Shown here: piece by piece, positions 31,108 through 38,385 of the stretch
How the letters are laid out: each line of letters opens with the position of its first letter
How positions within the stretch are numbered: the first letter of the stretch is position 1
Origin: Streptomyces sp. BV286
GTDB lineage: Bacteria; Actinomycetota; Actinomycetes; Streptomycetales; Streptomycetaceae
Length of the DNA: 50,929 nt
Reading direction: 5' to 3'
Assembly (NCBI RefSeq): GCF_019090165.1
Contig: NZ_JAHRIB010000080.1
Coordinates: forward strand, 1 to 50,929
Translations under genes and position numbers: made by a program
Notes under the pieces: generated by a model
Told to the model about the DNA's origin: nothing
Database searches by the model: none
The model's input: the letters and a program-made list of their open reading frames with translations, nothing else

Positions 31108-31869
31108 TCAGGAAGCGCGACGCTCCGGGTCGTGGTGGATCTCCACGCCGCCGGAGTCGCCGAAGGTCAGCCGGCAGGTGTCGGCGCGGTAGGTGGCGAC
31201 GGAGACCGCCGCCGTGCGTCCCTCGGCGACGAAGCGGGTCGTGACGACGAGGACGGGCGCGCCGGGAAGGCGGTCCAGCTCCTTCGCGTCGTCCGCCCGG
31301 GCCGAGCCGAGCTCGACCGCACGGTCCTGGCCGTCCAGGTCCAGGCGCTGGAGCTCCCGCAGTACCGCACGCGCGCGGGCGACTCCCGCGGGTGCGTCGA
31401 TGCCCGACAGCTCGGGCACCGAAAAGGCCGGGATGTACAGCAGTTCGGCGGCGACCGGCTGGCCGTGCGTCATCCGGGAGCGGCGCACGACGTGCACCTG
31501 CTCGTCGCTCTCGGTCTCCAGGACCTTGGCCACCGCCGGGGGCGGGACCGCGACCGAGCAGTCCGCCGGCTGCCAGGCGTCACCGGCCGCGCCCGGCCAG
31601 ACATGCTGCTCGGAGCCGACGGCCACACCCATCCTCGGCGGGGCCACGGTCGTGCCGACACCGCGGCGGCGCTGGAGCCGCCCTTCCAGTTCGAGCTGCT
31701 CCAGGGCCTGGCGGAGCGTGGCCCTGGCTACGCCGAACCGGGCTGCCAGATCGCGCTCGTTGGGCAGGATCTCGCCCACCGAGAACTCGGAGTCCAGTGC
31801 TTCGCTGAGCACGGTCCTGAGGTGCCAGTACTTGGGCTCCGGCACCGTATCCAACTGCGTGGTCCCCAC
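31108..31869 (-). CDS. GntR/HutC-family transcriptional regulator
   Basis: 253 aa with a GTG start at 31869 behind GGAGGACAGG. The frame is open to 31980, but that stretch holds the promoter. Winged helix about residues 25-75: YWHLRTVLSEALDSEFSVGE, then RDLAARFGVARATLRQALEQ and GRLQRRRGVGTTVA. The C-terminal UTRA-type effector domain (about 95-245) includes HVVRRSRMTHGQPVAAELLY and ends VATYRADTCRLTFGDSGG. HutC-type proteins usually sense sugar phosphates or amino-acid metabolites. A perfect 14-bp palindrome lies over its own -35 box, so autorepression or DasR-type control is likely. It is not DasR itself by sequence as I recall it. Confidence 0.93.
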   Translation of the reverse strand: MGTTQLDTVPEPKYWHLRTVLSEALDSEFSVGEILPNERDLAARFGVARATLRQALEQLELEGRLQRRRGVGTTVAPPRMGVAVGSEQHVWPGAAGDAWQPADCSVAVPPPAVAKVLETESDEQVHVVRRSRMTHGQPVAAELLYIPAFSVPELSGIDAPAGVARARAVLRELQRLDLDGQDRAVELGSARADDAKELDRLPGAPVLVVTTRFVAEGRTAAVSVATYRADTCRLTFGDSGGVEIHHDPERRAS

Positions 31870-31945
31870 CCTGTCCTCCGCAATCGCCGTGTACCGGCGG
31901 CTTTTAGCGCCCTTGTTTATTAAAGGTTCCTGCACTATCCCTGCG

Positions 31946-31980
31946 ACCATAGGGCCGCCCCCACCCTTGGTCAAGACCAA
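31946..31980 (-). promoter_or_regulatory. GntR promoter with dre-like operator on the -35
   Basis: On the minus strand: -35 TTGACC (31974-31969), 17-bp spacer, -10 TATGGT (31951-31946). The palindrome TTGGTCTTGACCAA (31980-31967) covers the -35. Its half-sites TGGTC/GACCA equal those of the DasR element (ACTGGTCTAGACCAGT). Confidence 0.7.
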
Positions 31981-32114
31981 TCCTCGTACTGTTACCGCTC
32001 ACACAGACGGGCTGCCACAGAGCGTTCATGCGACGTTCGCGATACGTCGAACGGGTGACACGACGGAGAGACCCCAGCCTCCGGGGGCGGGGGTCCCGGC
32101 CGGGCCGGGCCTCG

Positions 32115-32999
32115 TCAGTCGACGGCGAGGAGCAGCAGTTTCTCCGGGTTGCGGACGATGTAGACGCACTGGATCCGGCCGTCGGCGACGTCCAGTTGGA
32201 GGACGCTGTCGGGCTTGCCTCCGGACATCACCAGCAGCGCCGGACCGGCGTTGGCCTCGATGAGCCGGACGGACACGTCCACGACGCCCTTGCGTGCGAT
32301 GCCGGCGACGAAACGGCCCACCTTGTCGGCCGACTCGATGGCGCGCACCGGCCCCTTCGACAGGCCTCCGCTGTCGCCCACCAGGCGCACGTCCGGAGCC
32401 AGCAGGGACATGAGTCCGTCCAGATCACCCTCGAACGCCGCGGCGAGGAACCGCTCGGTGAGGTCACGCCGTTCGGCGGGGTCGACCTCGTAGCGCGGGC
32501 GTCTCTCCTCGACGTGACGGCGGGCCCGCCCCGCGAGCTGCCGTACGGCGGACTCGCTGCGGTCGAGGGTGACGGCGATGTCCGCGTACGGATAGCCGAA
32601 GGCCTCCCGGAGCACGAACACCGCGCGCTCCAGCGGTGAGAGGGACTCCAGGACCACGAGGACGGCCAGCGAGATGGTGTCGGCGAGGACGGCGCGCTCG
32701 GCCGTGTCGGCGACGGTGTCCCCGAAGTCGGTGAGGTACGGCTCGGGGAGCCACGGTCCCACGTAGGCCTCGTTGCGGGACTGGACCTGCCGCAGCCGGT
32801 CGATGGCGAGCCGGGTGACGACGCGCACCAGGTAGCCGCGTGGTTCGCGCACGCCCGAGCGGTCGGCGCCGGACCAGCGCAGCCACGCGTCCTGCACCAC
32901 GTCCTCGGCGTCGGCCACCCGGCCGAGCATGCGGTAGGCGACGCCCATCAGAACGGGCCGGTGCTCCTGGAAGACCTCGGTCACGGTGTCGGTAGCCAC
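32115..32999 (-). CDS. ECF41-type sigma factor with C-terminal SnoaL-like domain
   Basis: 294 aa with a GTG start. Sigma region 2 is FQEHRPVLMGVAYRMLGRVA, then EDVVQDAWLRW. Region 4 is LSPLERAVFVLREAFGYPYA and RSESAVRQLAGRARRHV. The linker carries the YVGPWLPEPY segment typical of ECF41, and the C-terminal NTF2/SnoaL-like domain (about 180-294) ends in YIVRNPEKL, the ECF41 signature, which controls sigma activity in place of an anti-sigma factor. ECF41 genes usually neighbour a carboxymuconolactone decarboxylase or oxidoreductase; here the only divergent neighbour is an alpha/beta hydrolase. Confidence 0.93.
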   Translation of the reverse strand: MATDTVTEVFQEHRPVLMGVAYRMLGRVADAEDVVQDAWLRWSGADRSGVREPRGYLVRVVTRLAIDRLRQVQSRNEAYVGPWLPEPYLTDFGDTVADTAERAVLADTISLAVLVVLESLSPLERAVFVLREAFGYPYADIAVTLDRSESAVRQLAGRARRHVEERRPRYEVDPAERRDLTERFLAAAFEGDLDGLMSLLAPDVRLVGDSGGLSKGPVRAIESADKVGRFVAGIARKGVVDVSVRLIEANAGPALLVMSGGKPDSVLQLDVADGRIQCVYIVRNPEKLLLLAVD

Positions 33000-33191
33000 G
33001 AAGCCATCCCATCCCGGCGCGTCGGCTCGTGTCCAGCGACATCAGGAGCCGCCGGGGACCGGCCGGGAGGGGCATGGGGCGCCTTGTGCGACGTACGGAC
33101 AGAAGGTTGGCGACAGCAGGGGGCTACCCGCCGGTAGCAATTGCTGACAAGCTGTCTAGGAGTCGCCCCGGTTCCAGTCGAGGAGCAGTCC
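33000..33191. promoter_or_regulatory. Divergent promoter region with stacked dyads
   Basis: 192 bp between the sigma and hydrolase genes. Three dyads abut: GCTACC-CGCC-GGTAGC (33123-33138), AGCAATTGCT (33136-33145, a perfect palindrome) and GACA-AGC-TGTC (33146-33156). The cluster looks like an operator for a TetR- or MarR-type repressor encoded elsewhere. No clean ECF41 promoter (TGTCACA/CGTC) was seen. Confidence 0.5.
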
Positions 33192-34022
33192 ATGGCCGCC
33201 ACGGTCTCCTTCAGCGTCCCCTCTCCGCACGGCCCGCGGACCGTGACCCTCGCGTACACGCGCGTGGGCAGCGGCCAGCCGCTCCTGCTGCTGCACGGCA
33301 TAGGCCACCACCGGCAGGCGTGGGACCCGGTCGTCGACCTCCTGGCGGCCGAGCGGGACGTGATCGCGGTGGACCTGCCCGGCTTCGGTGAGTCCCCCGC
33401 GCTGCCCGACGGCCTCGCCCACGACCTGACGACGATGAACACGGCGCTCGCCGCGCTGTGCGAGACGCTGGACATCGACCGGCCGCATGTGGCGGGGAAC
33501 TCCCTGGGCGGCCTGCTGGCCCTCGAACTGGGCCGCGAGAAGCTCGTACGGTCCGTCACGGCGCTCTCTCCCGCCGGTTTCTGGTCGCCCGTCGAGCGGC
33601 GGTACGCGTTCGGACTGCTGCAGGCGATGCGGCAGGCGGCCCGGAGCATGCCACTGCCGATGGTCGAGCGGCTGTCGCGGTCGGCGGCCGGTCGCGCGGT
33701 CCTGACCAGCAGCATCTACGCGCGCCCGGCCCGCCGTTCACCCGAGGCGGTGATCGCCGAGACCCTCGCGCTGGCCAACGCCCAGGGATTCGTGGAAACC
33801 CTCAGGGCGGGCGGTTCGGTGCAGTTCACGGACGACGTCCCCGGGCTCCCCGTCACCGTCGCATGGGGGATGCGGGACCGGATCCTGGTGCGCCGCCAGG
33901 GGGTCCGCGCCAAGCAGATCATCCCCGGGGCCCGGCTGGTGCGGCTGCCCGGCTGCGGTCACGTCCCGATGAACGACGACCCCGCGCTGGTCGCCCGGGT
34001 CATCCTGGACGGCAGCCGCTGA
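33192..34022 (+). CDS. Alpha/beta-fold hydrolase
   Basis: 276 aa. Oxyanion motif LLLLHGIGHH, nucleophile Ser104 in HVAGNSLGGLLALEL, and catalytic His in LPGCGHVPMNDDP near the end; Asp in TVAWGMRDRIL. A cytoplasmic serine hydrolase of the epoxide-hydrolase/esterase type, substrate unknown. The ATG follows GAGGAG. The downstream convergent EamA reading frame extends 285 bp into this gene on the other strand. Confidence 0.92.
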   Translation: MAATVSFSVPSPHGPRTVTLAYTRVGSGQPLLLLHGIGHHRQAWDPVVDLLAAERDVIAVDLPGFGESPALPDGLAHDLTTMNTALAALCETLDIDRPHVAGNSLGGLLALELGREKLVRSVTALSPAGFWSPVERRYAFGLLQAMRQAARSMPLPMVERLSRSAAGRAVLTSSIYARPARRSPEAVIAETLALANAQGFVETLRAGGSVQFTDDVPGLPVTVAWGMRDRILVRRQGVRAKQIIPGARLVRLPGCGHVPMNDDPALVARVILDGSR

Positions 34023-34904
34023 GCCCCGCGCTCGGCGGCTCGACGCACCGGACCCGAGGGCGACTCCGGCGCCCACCAGGGCACTGCCCACGGCCTGTGC
34101 CGCCCCGTAGGACCCCGTTCCGACGAGCGGGGCCGTGCAGGCGGCGGCCACCGGGATGAGGCCGGAGAAGAGCGTCGCGCGCTCCGCGCCGATGCGCTGC
34201 ATGCCCATGTACCAGCAGACGAAGCCGACGACCGTGACGATCGCCGCCTGCCACAGCAGGGCGACGGCCTCGGTGGAGTCCGGGGTCCGCAGCCAGGCAC
34301 GGCCGTCGACGATCACCCCGGCCACCGCCGACTCGACCGCCGCGATCCCGCACACGGTCGCGGAGAGCAGCCTCGGCCCGAGCGGCCGCAGGACGGGCAC
34401 CGCGAGCACCGCGAAGCCGACCTCTCCGACGAGCGCGCACACGGAGAAGGCGATTCCGGCGCCGTCGGTACGGCCCCAGCCCTGGACCGTGACGGCGCCG
34501 CCTGCCACGAGCAACGCTCCGTACAGGACGAGCCGTTGGGGCCGGCGGCCCTCCTGAAGGGGGACCAGCACGGCGACGACAACCGGGGCACAGCCTACGA
34601 AGACACCCGGTATCGCGGGTTCCGCGGTCCGTTCGGCGGCGATCACGGCGAGGTTGAAACCGACCATGCCGACGGCCGCGAGCAGCGCGAGGCGTGTCCA
34701 GTGACGCGGGGTCAGTGCGCGCAGGGGCGCCGCCCCGCCCCGCCCCACCAGGGGGAGGAGCAGCAGGCACGCGAGGCCGTAACGCAGGAACTGGCCGCCC
34801 GCGTACGGATAGTGGCCGAGGACGCTGTTGGCGGTGAAGGAGCCTCCGACGAGGACACAGGCGAGGGCCGCGAGCAGGGACCCGCGCGTGGTGGTGGCGT
34901 TCAT
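33738..34904 (-). CDS. EamA/DMT-family transporter with antisense-overlapping tail
   Basis: 388 aa. Ten hydrophobic segments span residues about 8-290 (SLLAALACVLVGGSFTANSV, LLAAVGMVGFNLAVIAAERT, VVAVLVPLQ, LLVAGGAVTVQG, VCALVGEVGFAVLAVPVL and so on), a standard DMT exporter of metabolites or amino acids. A normal EamA protein would stop near 34020. Here no stop occurs until 33738, so the last 94 residues are hydrophilic (DDPGDQRGVVVHRDVTAAGQ) and are encoded antisense to the hydrolase. Either the long overlap is real or a stop was lost. TAGCGT lies seven bases before the ATG, and no ribosome site is seen. It is divergent from, and probably controlled by, the MocR regulator. Confidence 0.85.
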   Translation of the reverse strand: MNATTTRGSLLAALACVLVGGSFTANSVLGHYPYAGGQFLRYGLACLLLLPLVGRGGAAPLRALTPRHWTRLALLAAVGMVGFNLAVIAAERTAEPAIPGVFVGCAPVVVAVLVPLQEGRRPQRLVLYGALLVAGGAVTVQGWGRTDGAGIAFSVCALVGEVGFAVLAVPVLRPLGPRLLSATVCGIAAVESAVAGVIVDGRAWLRTPDSTEAVALLWQAAIVTVVGFVCWYMGMQRIGAERATLFSGLIPVAAACTAPLVGTGSYGAAQAVGSALVGAGVALGSGASSRRARGSAAAVQDDPGDQRGVVVHRDVTAAGQPHQPGPGDDLLGADPLAAHQDPVPHPPCDGDGEPGDVVRELHRTARPEGFHESLGVGQREGLGDHRLG

Positions 34905-34910
34905 GGGTGT

Positions 34911-34951
34911 GACGCTATGAAGGACCGCGGTCCGGTTTAAGGTCCACTTCC
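34911..34951. promoter_or_regulatory. Overlapping divergent promoters with MocR box
   Basis: MocR: TAAGGT (34938-34943), eight bases to the ATG at 34952. EamA (minus): TAGCGT, seven bases to its ATG, with TTAAAC about 17 bp upstream. AAGTGGACCTTA (minus strand, near 34950-34939) resembles the PdxR/MocR box AAAGTGGWCTA and covers the MocR -10 and the EamA -35. GGACCGCGGTCC (34922-34933) is a perfect 12-bp palindrome. Confidence 0.6.
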
Positions 34952-36394
34952 ATGACGTCATCGGGGACCAATCCGGAGGGGTCCGCCGCGGCGGACCGGG
35001 CCGGCGCCTGGGACATGCTCCTGCCGGCCGCTTCGGCACCGGCACGCGCGCGTGGCCGTGCCCTGCAGACGGCGCTGCGGGAGGCGGTCCGGGCGGGGCG
35101 GCTCGCGCCGGGCACCCGGCTGCCGTCCAGCCGTGAACTCGCCGCCGATCTCGGGGTGTCACGGGGCCTGGTCACGGAGGCGTACGAGCAGCTGACCGCG
35201 GAGGGGTACCTCCGCAGTGACCGGGGTGCGGGGACCTGGGTCGGCGGTGCCGCGCGGGCGGCCGACCCTCTCGTGCGGGACCTCGCGCCCCGCTCCCCCG
35301 GCGCGCGGGCGGACTTCCTGCCCGGGACGCCCGACCTGTCGCTGTTCCCGCGCGCGGCGTGGTCGGCCGCGCAGCGCGGGGTGCTCGCCGAACTGCCGCA
35401 CCACGCCCTGGGCTACCCGGATCCGCGCGGGCTGCCCCGGCTGCGCCGCGCGCTCGCGGAGCTGCTCACCCGGCGCAGGGGGGTGGTCGCGGATCCGGAG
35501 CGGGTGATGGTCGTCTCCGGTGTGGCCCAGGCGACCACACTGCTGGGATTCGTGCTCCACGCGCGCGGGGTGCGTGCCGTCGGCGTGGAGGACCCCGGAA
35601 GCCCCGATCACGGGGCCCTGTACGCGTCGGCGGGTCTCGGCGTCGTACCGCTGCCGCTGGACGGCGAGGGTCTGGACGGCGGGGCGCTGTGGGCGTCGGG
35701 GGTGCGGGCCGTGGTGACGACTCCCTCGCACCAGTTCCCGTCGGGGATCGCGTACTCCGCGCGCCGCCGCGCGGAACTCCTCGACTGGGCACGGTCCGTG
35801 GACGGGCTCGTCGTCGAGGACGACTACGACGGCGACTTCCGCTACGACCGGGCGCCGGTGGGCGCCCTGCAGGGCCTCGATCCGGAGCACGTCGCGTACA
35901 CGGGTTCCGTCAGCAAGTCGCTGGCCCCCGGGCTGCGGCTCGGCTGGCTGCTGGTACCGGCGTCGCTCGCCGAGGAGGTCGTCGAACGCAAACGCACGAT
36001 GGACCTCGGCAATCCCGTCGTCGACCAGGCGCTTCTCGCCCGCTTCGTGGAACGCGGCGACTACGACCGGCAGCTCCGCCGCTGCGGGCGCGCGTACCGG
36101 GAGCGCCGCGACACGCTGGTCACGGCCCTGGCCGAACACCTTCCCGGGACGGAGGTCTCCGGCATCGCGGCCGGTCTGCACGTCATCGCGACGCTGCCCG
36201 ACCGGTACGGGCCGCCCCGGCGCTTCCTGGCCTCCGCCGCCGGGGCCGGCGTCGCCGTCCGCCCGCTCTCGGACTACACACGGACTCCGTCCGAGGACGA
36301 CGTGGTGCGACTCGTCCTCGGGTACGCGCATGTGTCCCCGGCACGCATCCGCGAGGGAATCCGCCTTCTGGCCACGGCGACGCGCCCCGGGTAG
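34952..36394 (+). CDS. MocR-family (GntR-aminotransferase) regulator
   Basis: 480 aa. N-terminal GntR winged helix (GRALQTALREAVRAGRLAPG, LPSSRELAADLGVSRGLVTE), then a class-I aminotransferase-like domain from about 120: FLPGTPDLSLFPRAAW, VVEDDYDGDFRYD, and the PLP lysine in TGSVSKSLAPGLRLGW. MocR/PdxR proteins use PLP or a PLP adduct as effector and often activate a divergent gene while repressing their own. The divergent neighbour is an EamA transporter, its probable target. The mRNA looks leaderless. Confidence 0.94.
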   Translation: MTSSGTNPEGSAAADRAGAWDMLLPAASAPARARGRALQTALREAVRAGRLAPGTRLPSSRELAADLGVSRGLVTEAYEQLTAEGYLRSDRGAGTWVGGAARAADPLVRDLAPRSPGARADFLPGTPDLSLFPRAAWSAAQRGVLAELPHHALGYPDPRGLPRLRRALAELLTRRRGVVADPERVMVVSGVAQATTLLGFVLHARGVRAVGVEDPGSPDHGALYASAGLGVVPLPLDGEGLDGGALWASGVRAVVTTPSHQFPSGIAYSARRRAELLDWARSVDGLVVEDDYDGDFRYDRAPVGALQGLDPEHVAYTGSVSKSLAPGLRLGWLLVPASLAEEVVERKRTMDLGNPVVDQALLARFVERGDYDRQLRRCGRAYRERRDTLVTALAEHLPGTEVSGIAAGLHVIATLPDRYGPPRRFLASAAGAGVAVRPLSDYTRTPSEDDVVRLVLGYAHVSPARIREGIRLLATATRPG

Positions 36395-36614
36395 CCGGGC
36401 GACGGCGCCCGCGCGCCGCCCCAAGCCCAGTGACTTGAGGGGGCCGCGCCGAGGGCTCACACCGTCCCGCGCATGTCCGCCGAGTCCGGCCGGATCCGCA
36501 CGTCGGGTGGAGCGGAGCGCGTTGTTCACTTGCGGTTTCCGCGTGCGCTGCGGCACACCAGTAGTTGTATCCATAGCCATGCACATCGGCCGAACCCGCC
36601 CCAGGAGGCGCCCC
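36395..36614. promoter_or_regulatory. PHO-box-like element and promoter of the PhoD gene
   Basis: GTTCACTTGCG (36524-36534) and GTTTCCGCGTG (36535-36545) form two adjoining 11-bp direct repeats like the PhoP-binding PHO box of Streptomyces (consensus GTTCACC-type). TAGTTG (36562-36567) could be the -10. The rest of the 220 bp shows no gene. Confidence 0.55.
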
Positions 36615-38198
36615 ATGCCACTCAGCCCGCCGAGCCCGCTCCCCGGCCGCCGCAGCGTCCTGCGCGGCACGCTCGCCGCGTCGGCGGCACTCGCCCTGCC
36701 CTCCGCAGTCGCCGCCGCGGCTCCGGCGTTCGCCCTGTCGGGGCGGCCCAGGGCGCAGTGGGGTGTGCAGGCCGGAGACGTGACCACGCACTCCGGTCTG
36801 GTGTGGGTGCGTTCCGACCGGCCCGCACGCATGATCGTGGAGACCTCCGCGACCGAGTCGTTCCGCAGGCCGCGCAGATGGCACGGCCCGCTCCTGGGTG
36901 CCGACACGGACTTCACGGGTACGGTCCCGCTCCGCGGTCTGCCGTCCGGGGAGCAGATCCACTACCGGGTGACACTGGCCGACCCCGACGACTACCGCCG
37001 CACCGGCGAACCCGTCCTGGGCACCTTCCGGACAGCGCCCTCGAAGCGGCGCCAGGACGTCCGGTTCCTGTGGTCCGGCGACATCGTGGGCCAGGGCTGG
37101 GGCATCAACCCGGACATCGGCGGCCTCTACGCGTACGAGGAGATGCGCCGCCGCAACCCCGACTTCTTCCTGTGCAGCGGCGACACGATCTACGCGGACG
37201 GCCCGCTCTCGGCGTCCGTGACGCTCCCGGACGGCCGTGTCTGGCGGAACGTCACCACCGAGGAGAAGTCCAAGGTCGCGGAGACCCTCGCCGAGTACCG
37301 CGGCAACTTCCGGTACTCACTGCTCGACGAGAACGTGCGCCGGTTCAACGCGCAGGTCCCGACGATCACCCAGTGGGACGACCACGAGGTCGTCAACAAC
37401 TGGTACCCGGGCGAGATCCTCACCGACGCCCGCTACACGGTCAAGGACGTCGACACGCTGGCGTCGCGGGCCCGCAAGGCGTTCAGCGAGTACTTCCCGA
37501 TCTCCACGCTGCCCGCCACCGGCGAGGAGGGCCGGGTGCACCGGGTCGTGCGCCACGGCCCCCTGCTGGACATGTTCGTGCTGGACATGCGCACGTTCCG
37601 CAACGCCAACTCCCCCGGGCGGCAGACCGACGACACCACCGGCATCCTGGGCGCGGAGCAACTGGCCTGGCTGAAGCGGGAACTGGCACGGTCGCGCGCC
37701 GTGTGGAAGGTGATCGCCGCCGACATGCCGCTCGGCCTGGTCGTGCCGGACGGCGCGACGGACATCGAGGCCGTCGCACAGGGCGATCCGGGCGCTCCGC
37801 TCGGCCGCGAGCTCCAGATCGCGGAGCTGCTGCGGTTCGTCAAGCACCGCCGGATCACCGGCACGGTGTGGCTGACGGCCGACGTCCACTACACCTCGGC
37901 ACAGCACTACGACCCGTCGCGTGCGGCGTTCAAGGACTTCGCGCCGTTCTGGGAGTTCGTCTCCGGCCCGCTCGCCGCGGGCGGTTTCCAGGCCAACGCG
38001 CTGGACGGCACGTTCGGTCCGGACCGGGTCTTCGTCAAGGCGCCGACGAGAGCGAACGTTTCCCCGATGGAGTCGCCCCAGTACTTCGGCGAGGTCGACA
38101 TCGACGGTGACAGCGGCGAACTGACGGTTCGTCTGCGGGCCACCGGAGGGGCGGTCCTGTTCACGAAGGTCCTGCAGCCGGGGCGCGTGGGGCAGTAG
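36615..38198 (+). CDS. Tat-exported PhoD-like alkaline phosphatase/phosphodiesterase
   Basis: 527 aa. Twin-arginine signal about residues 1-41 (GRRSVLRGTLAASAALALPS, R12-R13). N-terminal PhoD_N domain (about 45-135, FALSGRPRAQWGVQAGDVTT), then PhoD metallophosphatase: FLWSGDIVGQGWGINPDIGG, FFLCSGDTIYADGP, TQWDDHEVVNNWYPGE, WKVIAADMPLG, TGTVWLTADVHYTSA. These Asp/His/Asn sets bind Fe3+/Ca2+ in the family. It releases phosphate from mono- and diesters outside the cell. The ATG follows AGGAGG. The PHO-box-like repeats upstream suggest induction by phosphate starvation through PhoP. Confidence 0.94.
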   Translation: MPLSPPSPLPGRRSVLRGTLAASAALALPSAVAAAAPAFALSGRPRAQWGVQAGDVTTHSGLVWVRSDRPARMIVETSATESFRRPRRWHGPLLGADTDFTGTVPLRGLPSGEQIHYRVTLADPDDYRRTGEPVLGTFRTAPSKRRQDVRFLWSGDIVGQGWGINPDIGGLYAYEEMRRRNPDFFLCSGDTIYADGPLSASVTLPDGRVWRNVTTEEKSKVAETLAEYRGNFRYSLLDENVRRFNAQVPTITQWDDHEVVNNWYPGEILTDARYTVKDVDTLASRARKAFSEYFPISTLPATGEEGRVHRVVRHGPLLDMFVLDMRTFRNANSPGRQTDDTTGILGAEQLAWLKRELARSRAVWKVIAADMPLGLVVPDGATDIEAVAQGDPGAPLGRELQIAELLRFVKHRRITGTVWLTADVHYTSAQHYDPSRAAFKDFAPFWEFVSGPLAAGGFQANALDGTFGPDRVFVKAPTRANVSPMESPQYFGEVDIDGDSGELTVRLRATGGAVLFTKVLQPGRVGQ

Positions 38199-38273
38199 TT
38201 CTCTCTCGTCACGGCTCCTCCCGTGGCGCGTGCCGAGGGGGTGCGGGGCCGCGGTTCCCGTACCCTCGAAACC

Positions 38274-38312
38274 CGTGCCGCGTACCGGCGTCATCCCCCG
38301 GTACGCGGCACG
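38274..38312 (+). terminator. Strong hairpin terminator after the PhoD gene
   Basis: CGTGCCGCGTACCGG (38274-38288), 9-nt loop, CCGGTACGCGGCACG (38298-38312): a perfect 15-bp stem. It isolates the SWIM operon from PhoD readthrough. Confidence 0.85.
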
Positions 38313-38356
38313 TCGGCGTCCTGCCCGGCGCCGCTGTCCGCGCAGGTCAGGGCTGA

Positions 38357-38379
38357 TTGTCAGTGGTCGCCTCTACGGT
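38357..38379 (+). promoter_or_regulatory. RecA-NDp (PafBC-type) DNA-damage promoter
   Basis: TTGTCAGTG (38357-38365), spacer of exactly 8 bp, TACGGT (38374-38379): a full match to TTGTCRGTG-N8-TANNNT, the LexA-independent damage promoter of actinobacteria. The -10 ends six bases before the ATG at 38386, predicting a leaderless mRNA. Confidence 0.8.
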
Positions 38380-38385
38380 TTTTCC

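Noticed and set aside
31108..31869. Identity of the GntR protein as DasR
   Set aside because: The N-terminal and recognition-helix sequence differs from DasR as I recall it; only the upstream operator is dre-like.
33000..33191. ECF41 autoregulatory promoter
   Set aside because: No TGTCACA/CGTC pair at proper spacing was found on either strand.
38230..38385. N-terminal extension of the SWIM protein
   Set aside because: It would run through the PhoD terminator and the promoter; the -10 lies six bases before ATG 38386.
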